In this document: positions 27,190-35,234 of the stretch, in pieces
Numbering within the stretch: position 1 is the first letter of the stretch
How the letters are laid out: each line of letters starts with the position of its first letter
Assembly (NCBI RefSeq): GCF_000966265.1
Contig: NZ_LANF01000006.1
Span: 146,130 to 210,129, forward strand
Direction of reading: 5' to 3'
From: Palaeococcus ferrophilus DSM 13482
Lineage (GTDB): Archaea > Methanobacteriota_B > Thermococci > Thermococcales > Thermococcaceae
DNA length: 64,000 nucleotides
Program-made: the position numbers and the translations under genes
The notes under the pieces: model-generated
Told to the model about the DNA's origin: nothing
Seen by the model: only the letters and a program-made list of their open reading frames with translations
The model's database searches: none

Positions 27190-27438
27190 ATGCTCTTCAA
27201 GAAGAGGGGGACGTTTACGGTCGAAGATGCCCAGAGGGTAATAGAACTCGCCAGCGAAGAGAACGAGCGCGAAATCATCGTGATGTGCGAGGTTATAGAG
27301 GAGGAGGCGCGCAGAAGACTATGGGACTACGCCAGGGGAGTCGAGCTGATGGCCGACCTCACGGGGGAGAAGAGGAAGGTGAGGGTGGAGATACTTGAGG
27401 GCTACGTGAGCGACCACGTGAGGGGAGTTGAGCTGTGA
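27190..27438 (+). CDS. Small helical protein upstream of trmY, function unknown
   Basis: Not recognised. The 82-residue chain ([20 protein letters not shown] start) is mostly charged helix: a long run rich in Glu and Arg, ending [13 protein letters not shown]. No metal or nucleotide motif is visible. GGTGGTGG lies directly before the ATG at 27190. Its stop overlaps the trmY GTG (GTGA), so translation is coupled and it may assist tRNA modification. Confidence 0.65.
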   Translation: MLFKKRGTFTVEDAQRVIELASEENEREIIVMCEVIEEEARRRLWDYARGVELMADLTGEKRKVRVEILEGYVSDHVRGVEL

Positions 27439-28040
27439 GGACGTTCATAATCAAGGCCAATGAGGCACACACGAAGGCCGATTTCAGCCTCTCCGACCTT
27501 CCCGGAACGAGCGGCAGGATAGACCTGTTATGTCGCGCGCTCAACGCTGCCTTCATGCTCTCCCACGGCTTCAGGAAGAGCGTGAGGGTGTGGCTCAACC
27601 TCAACGGCCCGCCTAACCCTCCAAAGACCATCCGCTTCGAGGGGCCGCGCCTCAAAGTACGCCTCAACCCGGACGAGAGGAGCACGGCAAAGCTCATAGC
27701 GAAGGCACTGAAGGGGGGCGAAGGCCTCAGGGAGCCGGTCAAAGAGGTCGAAGTACTCCCCGGCCTCTACGTGAGCAACATGACGTTCGAGGACGTGGTT
27801 AGGAGAACACTGAAGGAGGCGAGGCTCTTCCACCTCCACGAGAACGGGAGGGATATCTCGGATGTAAGCTTTGGGGGAAACGTCGCCTTCGTCCTCGGAG
27901 ACCACATAGGGCTCAGCGAAGAGAACGAGCGGTTTTTGGACGGCATCTCAGAGCGCATAAGCGTCGGCCCAAAGGTTTATTTAACCTCCCACGTCATCTC
28001 CTACGTGAACATCACCCTCGACAGGCTCCGCCTGGGATGA
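27435..28040 (+). CDS. trmY: tRNA (pseudouridine(54)-N1)-methyltransferase TrmY
   Basis: A 201-residue SPOUT enzyme that methylates pseudouridine 54 in the T loop, giving the archaeal m1-pseudouridine in place of bacterial ribothymidine. [20 protein letters not shown] starts the chain; the SAM-binding knot lies near [14 protein letters not shown], and [11 protein letters not shown] ends it. The GTG start overlaps the previous stop. Its own stop overlaps the C box of the candidate guide RNA downstream. Confidence 0.92.
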   Translation: MRTFIIKANEAHTKADFSLSDLPGTSGRIDLLCRALNAAFMLSHGFRKSVRVWLNLNGPPNPPKTIRFEGPRLKVRLNPDERSTAKLIAKALKGGEGLREPVKEVEVLPGLYVSNMTFEDVVRRTLKEARLFHLHENGRDISDVSFGGNVAFVLGDHIGLSEENERFLDGISERISVGPKVYLTSHVISYVNITLDRLRLG

Positions 28041-28089
28041 GGAGAACTCCCTGGACTGAGCCGTGATGAAGACCGGTTTTCCGACCCGG
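28032..28089 (+). ncRNA. Candidate C/D-box guide RNA
   Basis: Boxes appear in the archaeal order and spacing: C-like ATGAGGA (28037-28043, one mismatch to RUGAUGA), 12-base guide, D' CTGA (28056-28059), spacer of three, C' GTGATGA (28063-28069, perfect), 11-base guide, D-like CCGA (28081-28084, one mismatch). A five-pair terminal stem CTGGG/CCCGG joins 28032-28036 with 28085-28089. The RNA would direct 2'-O-methylation; targets were not searched. It overlaps the end of trmY by nine bases. Confidence 0.45.
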
Positions 28090-28099
28090 AGGTGAACGT

Positions 28100-28894
28100 A
28101 TGGCGATTTACTTCATAGGTCTGGGCCTCTACGACGAGAAGGACATAACCCTCAAGGGCCTCGAGACTGCGAGAAAGTGCGATGCAATCTTTGCGGAGTT
28201 CTACACCTCCCTCTTAGCGGGAACCACCATAGAGAAGGTGGAGGAGCTCATAGGAAAGCCAATTAGACGGCTGAGCAGGGAAGAGGTCGAGCTCCACTTC
28301 GAGAGGATCGTGCTGAGCGAGGCGAAGGACAAAGACGTGGCCTTCCTCACAGCTGGCGATCCAATGGTGGCAACAACTCACTCCGATTTGAGACTGAGGG
28401 CAAAGGAGATGGGGGTGGAAAGCTACGTCATCCACGCCCCGAGCATCTATTCCGCGATAGCGATAACCGGCCTGCACATCTACAAGTTCGGCAAGAGTGC
28501 CACCGTTGCATATCCCGAGAAGAACTGGTTCCCCACGAGCCACTACGACGTGATAAGGGAGAACAAAGAACGCGGGCTCCACACGATGCTCTTCCTCGAC
28601 ATTAAAGCCGAGCAGAACCGCTACATGACCGCCAACGAGGCGATGGAGATACTCCTCCAGGTCGAGAAGATGAAAAGGGAGGGCGTTTTCACAGAGGAGA
28701 CGCTCGTGGTTGTTTTAGCCAGGGCCGGCTCGCTCAACCCGACGCTAAGGGCGGGCTACGTCAGGGACATGCTAAAGGAGGACTTCGGAAGACAGCCGCA
28801 CGTCATGGTCGTCCCCGGGAGGCTCCACATAGTTGAGGCGGAGTATCTGGTGGGGTTCGCGGGGGCGCCGAGGGAGATACTGGAGGATGTTTGA
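28100..28894 (+). CDS. dphB: Diphthine synthase
   Basis: A 264-residue SAM-dependent tetrapyrrole-methylase-fold enzyme that methylates the modified histidine of elongation factor 2 on the way to diphthamide. MAIYFIGLGLYDEKDITLKG and LTAGDPMVATTH are the conserved cofactor-site blocks; YPEKNWFPTSHYD is typical for DphB. GGAGGTG precedes the ATG. It follows trmY with the putative guide RNA between. Confidence 0.93.
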   Translation: MAIYFIGLGLYDEKDITLKGLETARKCDAIFAEFYTSLLAGTTIEKVEELIGKPIRRLSREEVELHFERIVLSEAKDKDVAFLTAGDPMVATTHSDLRLRAKEMGVESYVIHAPSIYSAIAITGLHIYKFGKSATVAYPEKNWFPTSHYDVIRENKERGLHTMLFLDIKAEQNRYMTANEAMEILLQVEKMKREGVFTEETLVVVLARAGSLNPTLRAGYVRDMLKEDFGRQPHVMVVPGRLHIVEAEYLVGFAGAPREILEDV

Positions 28895-28970
28895 GAGGTT
28901 TGGGCCCTACGGGGGCCACCCTCCAAAAACTTTATAAGCCTGAGCCGGAAAAAGAAGGTTGCGTTGGGCT

Positions 28971-29048
28971 GGGCCCGTGGTCTAGACTGGTTATGACGTC
29001 GCCCTCACACGGCGAAGGTCCGGGGTTCGAATCCCCGCGGGCCCACCA
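28971..29048 (+). tRNA. tRNA-Val (anticodon CAC)
   Basis: The acceptor stem GGGCCCG/CGGGCCC is perfect; the anticodon stem TCGCC/GGCGA encloses loop CTCACAC, so the anticodon is CAC, reading GUG valine codons. The T arm CGGGGTTCGAATCCCCG is standard, and CCA is encoded (29046-29048). No intron. ACTTTATAAG near 28929-28938 is the promoter TATA. The repeat array begins four bases after the CCA end. Confidence 0.95.
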
Positions 29049-29085
29049 GTACAAACTTCGCCTGCGCGAAGTTTGATCAAGGTTC

Positions 29086-29322
29086 GTAGCTCTTTGCCAG
29101 AATGCTAATTCTACGCGATTTTTCCTGTCGAAAGACTATTTTTGAAAGCGAGAACTCTTAAATTTGTCCCATTAACGCGTGTTTAGCTCTAAATCGGCGC
29201 TCACAGGGCGCCAAAAGGAAGAAAACACTTTTTCAAAAAGCTCCCCCCGCCGGTTCTCATTCAAAAATAAGCACTTACACAGCAAAAAATCCCGAATAAA
29301 AACCCTTCCTGAGAAGAGCTAC
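29086..29322. repeat. Palindromic unit 1
   Basis: Outer arms GTAGCTCTT (29086-29094) and AAGAGCTAC (29314-29322). Middle arms at 29137-29155 and 29253-29269 pair imperfectly over about 17 bases (TATTTTTGAA...GAGAAC with GTTCTC...TTCAAAAATA). The centre is GGCGC-N7-GCGCC at 29196-29212. A perfect ten-pair hairpin, CAAACTTCGC with GCGAAGTTTG, stands left of the unit at 29052-29075. Confidence 0.7.
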
Positions 29323-29402
29323 AAACTTTTTAGTGAAGCTTTTGGAAAAAGCTTCAGCGCTGGCGGAAGAGGAGTATGAGATTCTAACAAGCAAGTTTTT
29401 AA

Positions 29403-29520
29403 GCGGGTTTACTCCCTAACCTGCTGATTTGGCAGGATTTCCTCATAGTATAGTGCCCAAGGGCACTAAAAAGAAAGTTCGAAATCACAATTTGCGAATG
29501 AGTTTAGAGAGTAAACCCGC
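29403..29520. repeat. Palindromic unit 2
   Basis: Perfect 12-base arms GCGGGTTTACTC (29403-29414) and GAGTAAACCCGC (29509-29520). The centre is the 18-base palindrome TAGTGCCCAAGGGCACTA at 29451-29468, followed by AAAAGAAA. Its left flank TAGTA makes a 15-base word that recurs with one change at 35135-35149. Confidence 0.75.
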
Positions 29521-29639
29521 ATGGAGTTGCCTCCAGAGCGAGCATACGCCCCTCCAACAAGCTAGTTAAAAAAAGAAGGGAGAGTTTTTTGGTCAAGCTT
29601 TTTCCAAAAGCTTGCAGAGCAAAGTTTCATCAAAGGTGG

Positions 29640-29810
29640 AATGTCCTTGTTAAAGTGCTGGATTCCAGAGGATTCTCTCTTCAACTAGCAGTTTTTAAAG
29701 GGGTTTCTTCACAGTACAACGCCCGGAGGGCGTTAAAAAAGAAGAAACCGCATTATTCTGCCCACTTGCCCGGAGAATCCAGCACTATCAGACCAATCCT
29801 GGAGGACATT
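29640..29810. repeat. Palindromic unit 3, four nested arm pairs
   Basis: The clearest unit. From outside in: AATGTCCT/AGGACATT (29640-29647, 29803-29810), GTGCTGGATTC/GAATCCAGCAC (29655-29665, 29775-29785), GGTTTCTTC/GAAGAAACC (29702-29710, 29741-29749), and a centre AACGCCC-gga-GGGCGTT (29718-29734) followed by six A. All four pairs are perfect. Confidence 0.8.
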
Positions 29811-30042
29811 GAAACTTTTGGTGAAGCTTTTTTCAAAAGCTTCAGCGCTGGCGGAAGAAGAGTGCTATTTTTAAAACAGGGAAGTTTTTGAGCGAGTTTT
29901 GCATTACCTCGTAGTTTTAACCTGTTTCAGTGGCACTTGCCCGTTGCACGATTAATTCCCTGCCCGTTTAAGAGGCAGAACCCCTTTGATCAAACTTTGC
30001 TGTGGAAAGTTTGTTTGCTGAGCAAAAGTTTGATCAAGGTTC

Positions 30043-30275
30043 GTGGTTCCTTCTAAACTGTACTTTTACTAGGGAATTCCTTCTAAAAACCTCTCCTAGG
30101 GTGGAATTTCTCAAATATTGCCCAATTGAACAGGAGTTTTTCTCACTTTGACGCCCTTCGGGCGTCTTTTACAATGGAAACTCACGGGTAAAAAGCATAC
30201 TGGGCTTAGAATTCACAACCACAGGACAGGTTTCTAAGAAAAATCCACTCAGAACAGCTCGCGAACAAGAACCAC
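30043..30275. repeat. Palindromic unit 4
   Basis: Outer arms GTGGTTC (30043-30049) and GAACCAC (30269-30275), extendable by two pairs with one bulge. Imperfect middle arms TTCTAAAAACCT near 30081 and AGGTTTCTAAGAA near 30229. Centre GACGCCC-ttc-GGGCGTC at 30150-30166 followed by a T run, so this hairpin alone also looks like a terminator. Confidence 0.6.
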
Positions 30276-30451
30276 CAACTTTGATGAAACCTTACAAGCA
30301 AAGTTTCTTCGGTCAAACTTTTTCTAAAAGCTTCAGCGCCGCTTTCACTGGCATTCAAGCGTCCCTGACGGATGACGGGAGATTATCCTCTCCAGAACAT
30401 TTCACCGGTGGGGTTAAAAAGGGCGGTGCCCTTCCCCCTCCGGTGGTGTGG

Positions 30452-31303
30452 ATGAAGATACACTACGAGTGCTTTGCCTGCGCCGCCAACCAGTGCCAGA
30501 GGATAGTGGAGATGGGTACAGATAATCTCGAACTGCGGAAGAAGGGCGTTATCGAGGCGGCGAAGCTGATGGCAAGCATAAGTGGATACTCTGTTCCAGC
30601 GATTTTCGGGAGCGAGGTCTTCCTCGGCGTTTACAAGGTCATAGGCAATGACGACCCGTTCAAAGAGTACAAGGAACTCTCCAACAAGCTTGCGGAGAAG
30701 GTCGTAAGCGATCTCGAAAAGGAGGAAATGGACATCAGAACGGCCCTAAAGCTCGCCATCATTGGGAACGTGATTGACTTCGCAGTAGGCTACTCTCCAG
30801 AGAAGATCGAGGAAGACGTAAAGACCATGCTCAAAGAGGAGCTCTACATCGACCACTCAGACGAGCTTTTTGAGGCTCTCAAAAGCGCGAAGACCCTCCT
30901 CTACCTCACTGACAACTGCGGGGAGATTTACTTCGACAGGCTCTTTTTGAAAAAACTAAAAGAGACCTTTCCGCACCTTGAAATCTACATAGCGGGCAAG
31001 GAGGAGCCGATGATAAACGACGCCACCGTTGAAGACCTGAAGAAAGCGGGCTTCGAGGAGCTTGGGAGGGTAATCTCAACTGGCACGAGGATCGTTGGGG
31101 TTCCGCTCGACAGGGTCTCCGAGGAGTTTAAGAGCATTTTCGAAAGTGCCGACGTGATAATAGCGAAGGGCCAGGGCAACTTTGAGACGCTGAGCGAAAT
31201 AAACGATACCAGGGTCTTCTACCTCCTCAAGGCGAAGTGCAGGCCGATAGCGAGGGAGCTTGGGGTGCCGCAGGGGAGCATGGTGTGTATGCGGGCCAGG
31301 TAG
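30452..31303 (+). CDS. DUF89 family metal-dependent phosphatase-like protein
   Basis: A 283-residue protein of the DUF89 (ARMT1-like) family. CFACAANQCQRIVE is the Cys-rich start of archaeal members; TDNCGEIYFDRLF near 150 holds the conserved metal-binding Asp-Asn, and KGQGNFETL near 236 is also typical. Relatives dephosphorylate damaged or reactive sugar phosphates and metabolites. I chose the ATG at 30452 (CGGTGGTGTGG upstream); in-frame codons further left belong to the repeat array. Confidence 0.82.
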   Translation: MKIHYECFACAANQCQRIVEMGTDNLELRKKGVIEAAKLMASISGYSVPAIFGSEVFLGVYKVIGNDDPFKEYKELSNKLAEKVVSDLEKEEMDIRTALKLAIIGNVIDFAVGYSPEKIEEDVKTMLKEELYIDHSDELFEALKSAKTLLYLTDNCGEIYFDRLFLKKLKETFPHLEIYIAGKEEPMINDATVEDLKKAGFEELGRVISTGTRIVGVPLDRVSEEFKSIFESADVIIAKGQGNFETLSEINDTRVFYLLKAKCRPIARELGVPQGSMVCMRAR

Positions 31304-31484
31304 GCCGCTTCTCCTCTTTCGGAAACTCCAGCGGGATATTTTGATCATGATCTTATTACTACAGCTCGAAAATTCGTTGGTCTCAGAGGGAAGGGCCGCA
31401 GAGGCAGTAGCTAAAAGCGTTGAGGAGGAAGGATGTGCTGAGGGACTTCGAAACCCTTATAAGTTCAAAAACCTACTCAAGAGT
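31304..31484. promoter_or_regulatory. Upstream region and promoter of ATPase A
   Basis: CTTATAAGTT at 31456-31465 lies about 25 bases before the ATG at 31485, so the message is probably leaderless. The reading frame upstream of that ATG is open (it includes ENSLVSEGRAAEAVAKSVEE) but lacks a ribosome site and may be the debris of another gene. Confidence 0.5.
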
Positions 31485-32858
31485 ATGATACTCACGAGTA
31501 AGTTCATTGACAGGGAGGCGGAGCTGAACTTCCTGAGGGAGCGCTATAACTCTGGAGAGGCAGAGCTGATAATCCTCTACGGCAGGAGGAGGATTGGGAA
31601 GACCTACCTCCTGCGGAAGTTCCTTGAGGAGACCGGTGGGGTATACCTCCTCGCGGAGGAGAACGAGACCAACCTCGAGGATTTCTCATTAAGACTGGCC
31701 GACTACTTCAAAGACCCCTTCCTTAGGGAGAACCCCATAAGGAGCTGGGGGGCTTTCTTCACCTATCTGGCGGGGAAGAGCGGGGAGAGGCTCGTTGTGG
31801 TGATAGATGAAGTCCAGTATCTCGCTCGGTCGGACAGGGGCTTCCTCAGCACGCTCCAGAAGTACTGGGATTTGCACCTCTCGAACACGAGGATAATGCT
31901 CGTCCTCTGCGGCTCCCTTGTCTCCTTCATGGAGGGCATGTTATCAGCAAAGTCTCCTATCTACGGAAGGAGAACGGGAGCCTGGAAGGTGGACGAGATA
32001 GGCTTCTTCGATGCCCTTGAGTTCCACCCGATTGACATCGAGACTGCCGTTAAGGTCTATTCGGTCTTCGGCGGCGTCCCCCAGTACTGGGCGGACTACG
32101 ACCCGAGTAAGGGCTTCTGGGACAACATGAGAGCTTTGCTCCTCTCGAAGGGGGCGAAGTACTACGACGAGCCCAAGTACCTCCTCAAGGAGGAGCTCAG
32201 GGACGTTTCGAGGTACTTCTCCATACTTCGGGCGATAGCGCTCGGTTACACGCGCTTCGGCCAGATAGCGAACAAGGCGAAGATAGAGACGAAGAGCCTC
32301 GGCAAGTACCTCAACGTCCTGGAGGAGATGGGCTACGTTCGAGAGGAAAAGCCCGTGGTCGGCAGGGGGAGGGGCGTTTACAGGATAAGCGATGCCCTCT
32401 TCAACTTCTGGTTCCGGTTCGCCTTCCCTCGGAGGGACGAGATAGAGATGGGCTTCGACGTCGTGGAGGGTATAAAGGACGAGTTCAGCGAGTACCTCGG
32501 TTTAGCCTTTGAGGGGATAGCGAAGCAGTTTCTGGTTGAGCTGAACAGGGCTGGAGAGCTCCCCTTCCGCTTTACCAAGATCGGCCGCTGGTGGCGTAAG
32601 GGGGAGGAGATTGATTTGGTGGCTTTGAACGAGCGGGAGAAGAAGGCGTTGTTCGTCGAGGTTAAGTGGAAGGATTTGAGCGAGAGAGAAGCGAGGGGAA
32701 TTCTGAAAGACCTTGAAAGAAAGGCCGAGCTCGTCGGGCTTGACGGCTGGGAGAAATATTACGGGCTGGTCGCCAAAAAAGTCGAGAGAAAGGAGAGACT
32801 AAGAGGAGAAGGCTGGCTGGTCTGGGACTTGGGGAACTTCGGGCAGTTAGGGAAGTGA
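31485..32858 (+). CDS. Archaeal ATPase with C-terminal PD-(D/E)XK-like domain (copy A)
   Basis: A 457-residue protein of the archaeal ATPase/DUF234 group. Walker A is YGRRRIGKT at 32-40, Walker B VVVIDEVQYL near 105, followed by a winged helix (FGQIANKAKIETKSLGKYL) and a C-terminal domain with EEIDLVALNEREKKALFVEV then KWKD, the D...ExK pattern of restriction-type nucleases. Such genes are numerous and variable in Thermococcales and are linked to mobile DNA, but no function is proven. The copy at 35235 is a clear paralogue through its whole length. Confidence 0.82.
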   Translation: MILTSKFIDREAELNFLRERYNSGEAELIILYGRRRIGKTYLLRKFLEETGGVYLLAEENETNLEDFSLRLADYFKDPFLRENPIRSWGAFFTYLAGKSGERLVVVIDEVQYLARSDRGFLSTLQKYWDLHLSNTRIMLVLCGSLVSFMEGMLSAKSPIYGRRTGAWKVDEIGFFDALEFHPIDIETAVKVYSVFGGVPQYWADYDPSKGFWDNMRALLLSKGAKYYDEPKYLLKEELRDVSRYFSILRAIALGYTRFGQIANKAKIETKSLGKYLNVLEEMGYVREEKPVVGRGRGVYRISDALFNFWFRFAFPRRDEIEMGFDVVEGIKDEFSEYLGLAFEGIAKQFLVELNRAGELPFRFTKIGRWWRKGEEIDLVALNEREKKALFVEVKWKDLSEREARGILKDLERKAELVGLDGWEKYYGLVAKKVERKERLRGEGWLVWDLGNFGQLGK

Positions 32859-33031
32859 TTTTTAAGGATCTTCACTGGGTTGAAAACCTCTGGCTGGACA
32901 TCTTCGAAAGCGTTTTAGGGATTAAAGCGTATTTTCTCAGGGGAATACTCCAAGTGGTTGGGGTAACGAGTGAGGAGAGCGAAAGAGGGAGCCAATCGGG
33001 GATGCAAAAATAACCGTGGGAGGGTAAAAAG

Positions 33032-35073
33032 GTGTACGGGCCGTATAAAAGAGAAATAGGCAAAACGGAAAAGGGACATATTCGAACCGAGACGAAAGAG
33101 GAAAAAAATATTACGAAGCGCTGAACGAACACCTTCCGCGTTTTCATAGTAACTTTGGCCTATTCAGAAAGATCGTAAAGACCCTCTACCCAGAAGCGAA
33201 GGAGACAGATATCCAGAAGTACGGAACGCAGATATTGGCTGATGGTAAACAACTCAGGGGCTTCGGGATATGGGTAGAGGGGTACGGGAAGCATGCTGAG
33301 CAAGTGCCGGCATGGGAGTATCCAAAGCTATCCCTGTTTTACCGACTGCTGACGTCGCTAACCGCCATGAAGCACAACCTGGATCTGGAGGACGCGTTCA
33401 GGGCATTATCCGTGGAGCTACCGAAAAGGCTGGGACACAGGGTTCCAAAACCCGAGGAAATCGATGAGTTGGAGAAAAAGGTGAACGAGCTCGTGCAGGA
33501 AGGCCTCCTTCCGGAAACAGCTAAGCAGGATGTTGTAGATCTGGCGAAGGAGTTGTCCCAAATCGTGTACGAAGTGTTTCCTGATAAGAAGTCTGTTCTC
33601 AAACACCGCGAGAAAATACTAACCCAGATTAACAAGGATAGGAGCTGGGGAGTGAAGGGAAAATCACTAGGAGACTACTGGTACGAGGTAGTGCTCGAGG
33701 ATGTTCTGAAGAAGCACAGCAACAGGGTTTCTGAGATCATGAAGAGGGGTGCGCCGCAGGTACCGAAAGAAGAGGAAAAGATGCCGACCACCAAAACCAT
33801 CACAAAGACAGAACCGTCCGTGGAGGAGAAGGCGTTACAGGCATTGAAGAGCATGGGGATAGACGTAAAGTTAGAGGGCAGAGAGACCGCGGAGAGGAAG
33901 GCAAAGATATTCGCGTGGCTGGAGAGGGAGGGGCTCGTAGAGGTGGAGGAGGAGAACGGGAAGCCCGTGGTCGTCCCGACGGAGGAGTTCCACAGAATGG
34001 TATCGAGGGTGGGGCCAAAGGCAGCGGCGGCAGTGATAAAGAAAGCCTCGGAAGAGAACGAACCCCTTTCAAGAGCTTTAAGGATCGCGAAAGTTCTTGA
34101 AGCCCTCGACGGGAAGCTCCCCGAAGGAAAGGGCGTTATAAGGAGCTTAAATCTCTTTACAGCCGGCCTCCTCTCGCTCGAAGACCTCTCAAGGCTCTGG
34201 GGGGTCGATGCTAAAGAGCTCTTAAAGTCCTCGCCCGGAGCGGTCAAGGCACTCCTTGAGGCGATGGAAGAGTTCGAGCTTACCGCTCCAGAGGTTCCGG
34301 TCGAATGGCTCCCAATCCTCGAAAGGCTGAGGGATAACCCAACCGAGGAAGATTTGAGAAGGGCCCTCAGCATGGCCACCGTTGGGAGAATGACCTTCTC
34401 TGCCCTTGAGTCAACAGCCATCAGGGGACTGCCGGAGAGGAGTGAGGAGATCGAGGCGCTCTTATCGGGAATCCTGAGAAAGACCCCGGAGCTCCTCCCG
34501 TTCTCGGTAGAGATTCCGGGGGAGCTTGAGGAAGAGTTCAGAGAGCTTTCAAGGGTTCTGGCACTCATGAAGGATGCCTCGTACCTTGAGAAGATTGAGG
34601 CTGAGGTTTCGCCTCTGGTGGAGAAGCTGCCGGAGGGGAGGGTCGGCCTCTTCAGGAGGGAGTCGCCGAGGAAGAGGGTGGAAGACTTCGCCGTCTTGCT
34701 CACGGAGGGCAGTCTCTCTGAGGAGGAAGCCGAGGAGAGGGCCGAAGAGCTGAAGGGTTACTTGAAGTCCTACCTGAGCGGGGAAGAGGCCGAGAAGTTA
34801 GTTGATACCCTGCTCCTCCCCTTCAGGGCCAAAAGGCTCAAGGAAAGGTACGGGAGCGCTGAGGGCTTTCTCTTCGAGTACGCGCACGCGAGGGCTTCCC
34901 GCTACCTGCTCGCCGAGGCTTATGTCTTTGAGGCTTTGATGGGAGAAATGGAGAGCCTTCACGATGCTCTCGTTAGAGTCCTCGCCGGGGTGCCTTCGCT
35001 CGGGAGGGAGAAGGTTTCATTAAAAGGCGTTGAGAGGAACAGGAGAGAGCTTGAGAGTCTGCTTGGTGAATGA
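33032..35073 (+). pseudogene. Large helical protein of unknown function, frameshifted in a poly-A run
   Basis: Not recognised. The long frame has no ATG/GTG near its beginning; the first in-frame candidate start is a TTG at 33235 without a ribosome site. A GTG at 33032, seven bases after GGGAGGG, opens MYGPYKREIGKTEKGH in another frame and reaches a stop at 33124. Adding one A to the seven-A run at 33102-33108 joins them as EEKKYYEALNEHLPRF and gives a 680-residue protein. The N-terminal third is AT-richer; the rest is acidic, helical and Leu-rich, with no membrane segment or nucleotide motif seen. It sits between two paralogous ATPase genes. Confidence 0.65.
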
Positions 35074-35234
35074 GTAGTAATAGACGTGAAGAAAGCCCAG
35101 AAAGGGCGCTCCTTAATTTCCCTTTTCCTTTGTGTAGTATAGTGCACAATTTCTTGATTTTTTGTGCACTACGAGTTTTTGAGTGAAGTCTTCAAGCACA
35201 AGGCTTAAATAGTTGCAATACGATTAGACTAATC
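35074..35234. promoter_or_regulatory. Palindrome and promoter upstream of ATPase B
   Basis: TAGTGCACAA (35140-35149) and TTGTGCACTA (35162-35171) form a perfect ten-base inverted repeat with a 12-base AT-rich loop. A TATA-like GCTTAAATAG near 35202-35211 lies about 25 bases before the ATG, suggesting a leaderless message. The palindrome could be the terminator of the preceding gene, an operator, or a relic of the array at 29.4 kb, with which it shares its left flank. Confidence 0.6.

Larger units (their letters stand above)
29049..30451. repeat. Array of nested inverted-repeat units, no genes
   Basis: About 1.4 kb without a credible ORF, AT-rich, downstream of tRNA-Val. It holds at least four units, each a set of nested inverted repeats round a GC-rich central hairpin. 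The arms differ between units; the hairpin junctions between them are shared. Two junction types recur: one ending in AAGTTTGATCAAGGTTCGT (29069-29087 and 30026-30044, identical), the other a GAAGCTTTT hairpin followed by CAGCGCTGGCGGAAGA (29335-29370 and 29823-29858; diverged copies near 29594 and 30312). The last stretch holds TTAAAAAGGG (near 30413), a likely TATA box for the DUF89 gene. Confidence 0.8.

Noticed and set aside
28971..29048. tRNA-Val as integration site with duplicated 3' end
   Set aside because: The tRNA 3' half was seen only once in the window; no attachment-site copy was found downstream and no integrase gene is present.
29179..29891. Short ORFs ending in KSFSAGGR in the repeat array
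   Set aside because: They come from translating the shared junction element, lack ribosome sites and change frame between copies.
29049..30451. CRISPR array
   Set aside because: There is no direct repeat at regular spacing with spacers of constant length; repeated pieces are hairpins at irregular distances.
32872..33147. 91-codon minus-strand frame between ATPase A and the broken gene
   Set aside because: No ribosome site; it covers the true upstream GTG and ribosome site of the broken gene on the other strand.
33675..34703. 342-codon Ser-rich frame opposite the unknown 680-residue protein
   Set aside because: The Ser-rich composition mirrors Leu/Glu codons on the other strand; no ribosome site.
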